Source of the DNA: Nemertoderma westbladi
Lineage: Eukaryota > Xenacoelomorpha > Nemertodermatida > Nemertodermatidae
DNA: 29,913 nt
Assembly: GCA_032718475.1 (NCBI GenBank)
Contig: JAUCBJ010001012.1
Span: forward strand, 1-29,913
Direction: 5' to 3'
Below are positions 28,283-29,913 of the stretch, one piece after another (the stretch's first letter is position 1; each line of letters starts with the position of its first letter). The translations under genes were made by a program, and so were the position numbers. The notes under the pieces are model-generated. The model was not told the origin of the DNA. It saw only the letters and a list, made by a program, of their open reading frames with translations, and ran no database searches.

Positions 28283-28694
28283 CTACTACTACAATCGGCA
28301 TGCTGCATTGCAGCTACATTATATATATAGGCCCTATTAAGAATGCTGTGCCGGCTTGTTGACAAAATTGCGCCTCCACAACTCCCTTATAGCCTTATCT
28401 ATCACCCATGACAGCATGACATTTGTTAGATCATCCGCATCTTCAAGGCCAGTGTCCTTTAAGACAGTACCGGTAAGAAAGATGCGTCTCAAGAAAGTCA
28501 TGGGCTGTCCACCATGCTTATTCACTCCATGAGGTGCACTGGCTGGTCCTCACGGCGAAAGCAATGTCCTGTAAAGCGGAGACGGCTTTGTTCTAGTGTC
28601 AAGCTTGGGGGAACCAATGAGACACCTCCAACTCCAACTCATGTTATATAGCGTCTGGTTGGAGATGTGTGCATTGTACTTGACACAGTGAACC
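28283..28694 (-). pseudogene. Second LINE 3' fragment
   Basis: Matches 15503-15880: (TAG)-type tail, GCTGCAATGCAGCATGCCGA near the 3' end, the KPAQHS terminus and the GGQPMTFLRR and FAGHC-region coding blocks. It carries small indels (inserts around 28455-28475 and 28388-28418, a lost segment near 28530), so the frame is broken. Truncated at about 28694, shortly before the HCVK codons. Confidence 0.85.
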
Positions 28695-29208
28695 TAATCC
28701 AAACAATTAGTCAATAAACATTAACTCAATAACATAATAGGTTACAGTTTACAGTAGTCTTATTTTTGCCTTACGAAAATACCACAGGCTGACAGGTATA
28801 TGGGTATGGATGAACTAGGCCTCCTATACAGCTATAACTCAACTACCGCGGTACGTGTACGGTATACACCGCTAACTGGCTAAGGCAGTAAGGCTACCGC
28901 AAAGTCATACCACTACCGCCAAAAGTAACTACTGATGTCTGACTGTATGTATGCGATCCCTGCTTATAATACTTAGAATAATTAATTTGATCATTAAAAT
29001 AATGTTGCATTGTAATTATGTAATATGCATGATATGTATGTACTGACGATGCGGGATGCAGTTTTGATTTAAATACCGATATATACAGTATAGCAGTATG
29101 GGTACACTTGGAGTTGTACTAAAGTCCAATATTGGACTTCGGAGTCCAAAATTGGACTTGAAGTCTAAAATTGGACTTGAAGTCCAATTTTTGACTTCTC
29201 ACCGACTG

Positions 29209-29329
29209 CCGTTGCCTTTTTTCTAGGCCTAACATTAACATTTCAGGATCTAAGGAATGACCATACTGCCATAGAAGGACTTAATGATGCAGAACCATAT
29301 AATCCATAGGCCTATTCAATGAGGTAGTT
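29209..29329. other. Spacer between inner element and outer arm
   Basis: No feature recognised. Confidence 0.4.
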
Positions 29330-29510
29330 AAGTTGCCAAATATGGCAACAACGGCTTTATATAGTTGCCAAATCAGGCAATCAGAAATGTTGCCAGATTT
29401 TGCTTGGTTGCCAAATATGGCAATCACAATCATTGCCAGATTTGGCCATTGTACCTAACTGGATGGATGGATAGGATATTAAGATCTAACATATTCTTAA
29501 TTATCTCGAG

Positions 29511-29532
29511 AATTAATTAGGCCTAATTAATT
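29511..29532. repeat. 22-bp perfect palindrome
   Basis: AATTAATTAGG and its reverse complement CCTAATTAATT meet at the centre. Too short and AT-rich to assign a function. Confidence 0.6.
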
Positions 29533-29539
29533 AGCGCGT

Positions 29540-29830
29540 AACTTTCCTTTTCCATGGCCGATACACATATAAGCCATCATACAAAATTGTCTAACGATCC
29601 ACCGAAGCGTTTAGCGTTTAGGCGGAGATAGAGCTACGACATACATAGCCCGTTCACAATTGTATTATAGATAACTTTCCTATTCCATGGCCGATACACA
29701 TAAACTGTATAAACCATCATACAAAATATTGTAACCATCCACCAGAGCGTTTAGGCAGTTAGGCGGAGATCAGAGATAGAGCTACGACATATACATACTG
29801 ACATAGCCCGTTCACAATTGTATTATAGAT
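29540..29830 (+). repeat. Two-copy direct duplication (133 and 158 bp)
   Basis: Copy 1 (29540-29672) and copy 2 (29673-29830) both run from AACTTTCC, CCATGGCCGATACACATA and CCATCATACAAAAT through GGCGGAGAT, AGAGCTACGACATA and CCCGTTCACAATTGTATTAT to AGAT. Copy 2 has small insertions. No coding potential is visible. The remaining 83 bp to the window edge hold nothing recognised. Confidence 0.9.
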
Positions 29831-29913
29831 TTAATGTACCTACAGCTACAGACTGACAGACCTAATTAACTGATTACCGGTAATTAATTTTAAAGTAAAG
29901 TACAGAAGTAAGC

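Larger units (their letters stand above)
27285..29208. mobile_element. Nested inverted-repeat element with AGTCCAATATTGGACT palindromes, 1.92 kb
   Basis: 29-bp terminal repeats match exactly: CAGTCGGTGAGAAGTC, then AAAAATTGGACTT (27285 inward and 29208 inward). Behind them are exact or near palindromes of AGTCCAATATTGGACT at 27315-27330, 27344-27361, 27367-27382, 27539-27554, 29123-29138, 29143-29158, 29162-29177 and 29181-29196. No target duplication is evident (TACCCCTTT against CCGTTGCCT). The interior carries a LINE fragment. It is probably a non-autonomous DNA transposon. Confidence 0.72.
26071..29461. mobile_element. Inverted-repeat element armed with TTGCCA-N4-TGGCAA palindromes, 3.39 kb
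   Basis: The ends are reverse complements: CAGTTAGGTACAATGGCCAA, then ATCTGGCAA, with GATGGATGG on both sides. A 9-bp duplication is typical of Mutator-like elements, though no transposase is visible. Both arms (26071-26370 and 29330-29461) are packed with 16-bp palindromes of the type TTGCCAAATATGGCAA (for example 26109-26124 and 26131-26146). The interior contains another inverted-repeat element (27285-29208). Frames inside are under 75 codons and unrecognised. Confidence 0.7.

Noticed and set aside
27285-29208. LTR retrotransposon
   Set aside because: The terminal repeats are inverted, not direct, and no gag or pol coding is present.

Overview
The window looks like nuclear DNA from an animal: AT-rich, repeat-dense, with one host-type gene and many eukaryotic transposons. 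The protein at 20941-24816 has the full architecture of animal neuropathy target esterase (PNPLA6/PNPLA7). The element types (hAT, PIF/Harbinger, non-LTR LINEs, MITEs, foldback repeats) suit an invertebrate, perhaps marine. The sequence alone does not fix the phylum, and nothing points to a bacterial or viral genome.

Left part (1-10,700) has no convincing host gene. It holds a dispersed repeat family (about 1318-1875, 3562-3700, 6440-6745), a 42-bp minisatellite (1970-2689), a G-rich array (4128-4352), a 1.65-kb satellite built from two monomer types of 42 and 58 bp (4761-6415), a TA-flanked MITE (6850-7035) and a large foldback region (7082-9480).

Middle part (10,700-20,592) is a nest of transposons that can be ordered from the sequence. 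An old LINE reverse transcriptase on the minus strand is cut by a hAT element (hAT2, 12559-16149, 8-bp target duplication CTGGTTAT); removing hAT2 rejoins the LINE reading frame exactly. hAT2 is itself cut by a degenerate Harbinger element (12646-14564, containing a GC-rich MITE at 12741-13008), a small hairpin insertion (14584-14719) and a 5'-truncated LINE (15503-16056). Beside it lies a related, complete hAT (hAT1, 16819-20584, target duplication GTAGTCAT) with an intact 722-residue transposase. hAT1 shows the empty-site sequence for the insertions inside hAT2.

Right part (20,593-29,913) holds the intronless minus-strand PNPLA6/7-like gene. About 1.2 kb of plain AT-rich sequence follows, then a 3.4-kb inverted-repeat element (26071-29461, candidate 9-bp target duplication) whose ends are filled with 16-bp palindromes of the form TTGCCA-N4-TGGCAA. 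A second inverted-repeat element (27285-29208) with AGTCCAATATTGGACT palindromes lies inside it, and that one carries another copy of the LINE tail. A 133/158-bp direct duplication lies near the right edge.

Functionally, the only genes likely to make protein are the lysophospholipase (ER lipid metabolism) and the hAT1 transposase, which could mobilise itself and perhaps hAT2. Best leads: the complete hAT1, the datable nest, the intronless esterase, and the two palindrome-armed elements at the right end, for which no transposase is visible.
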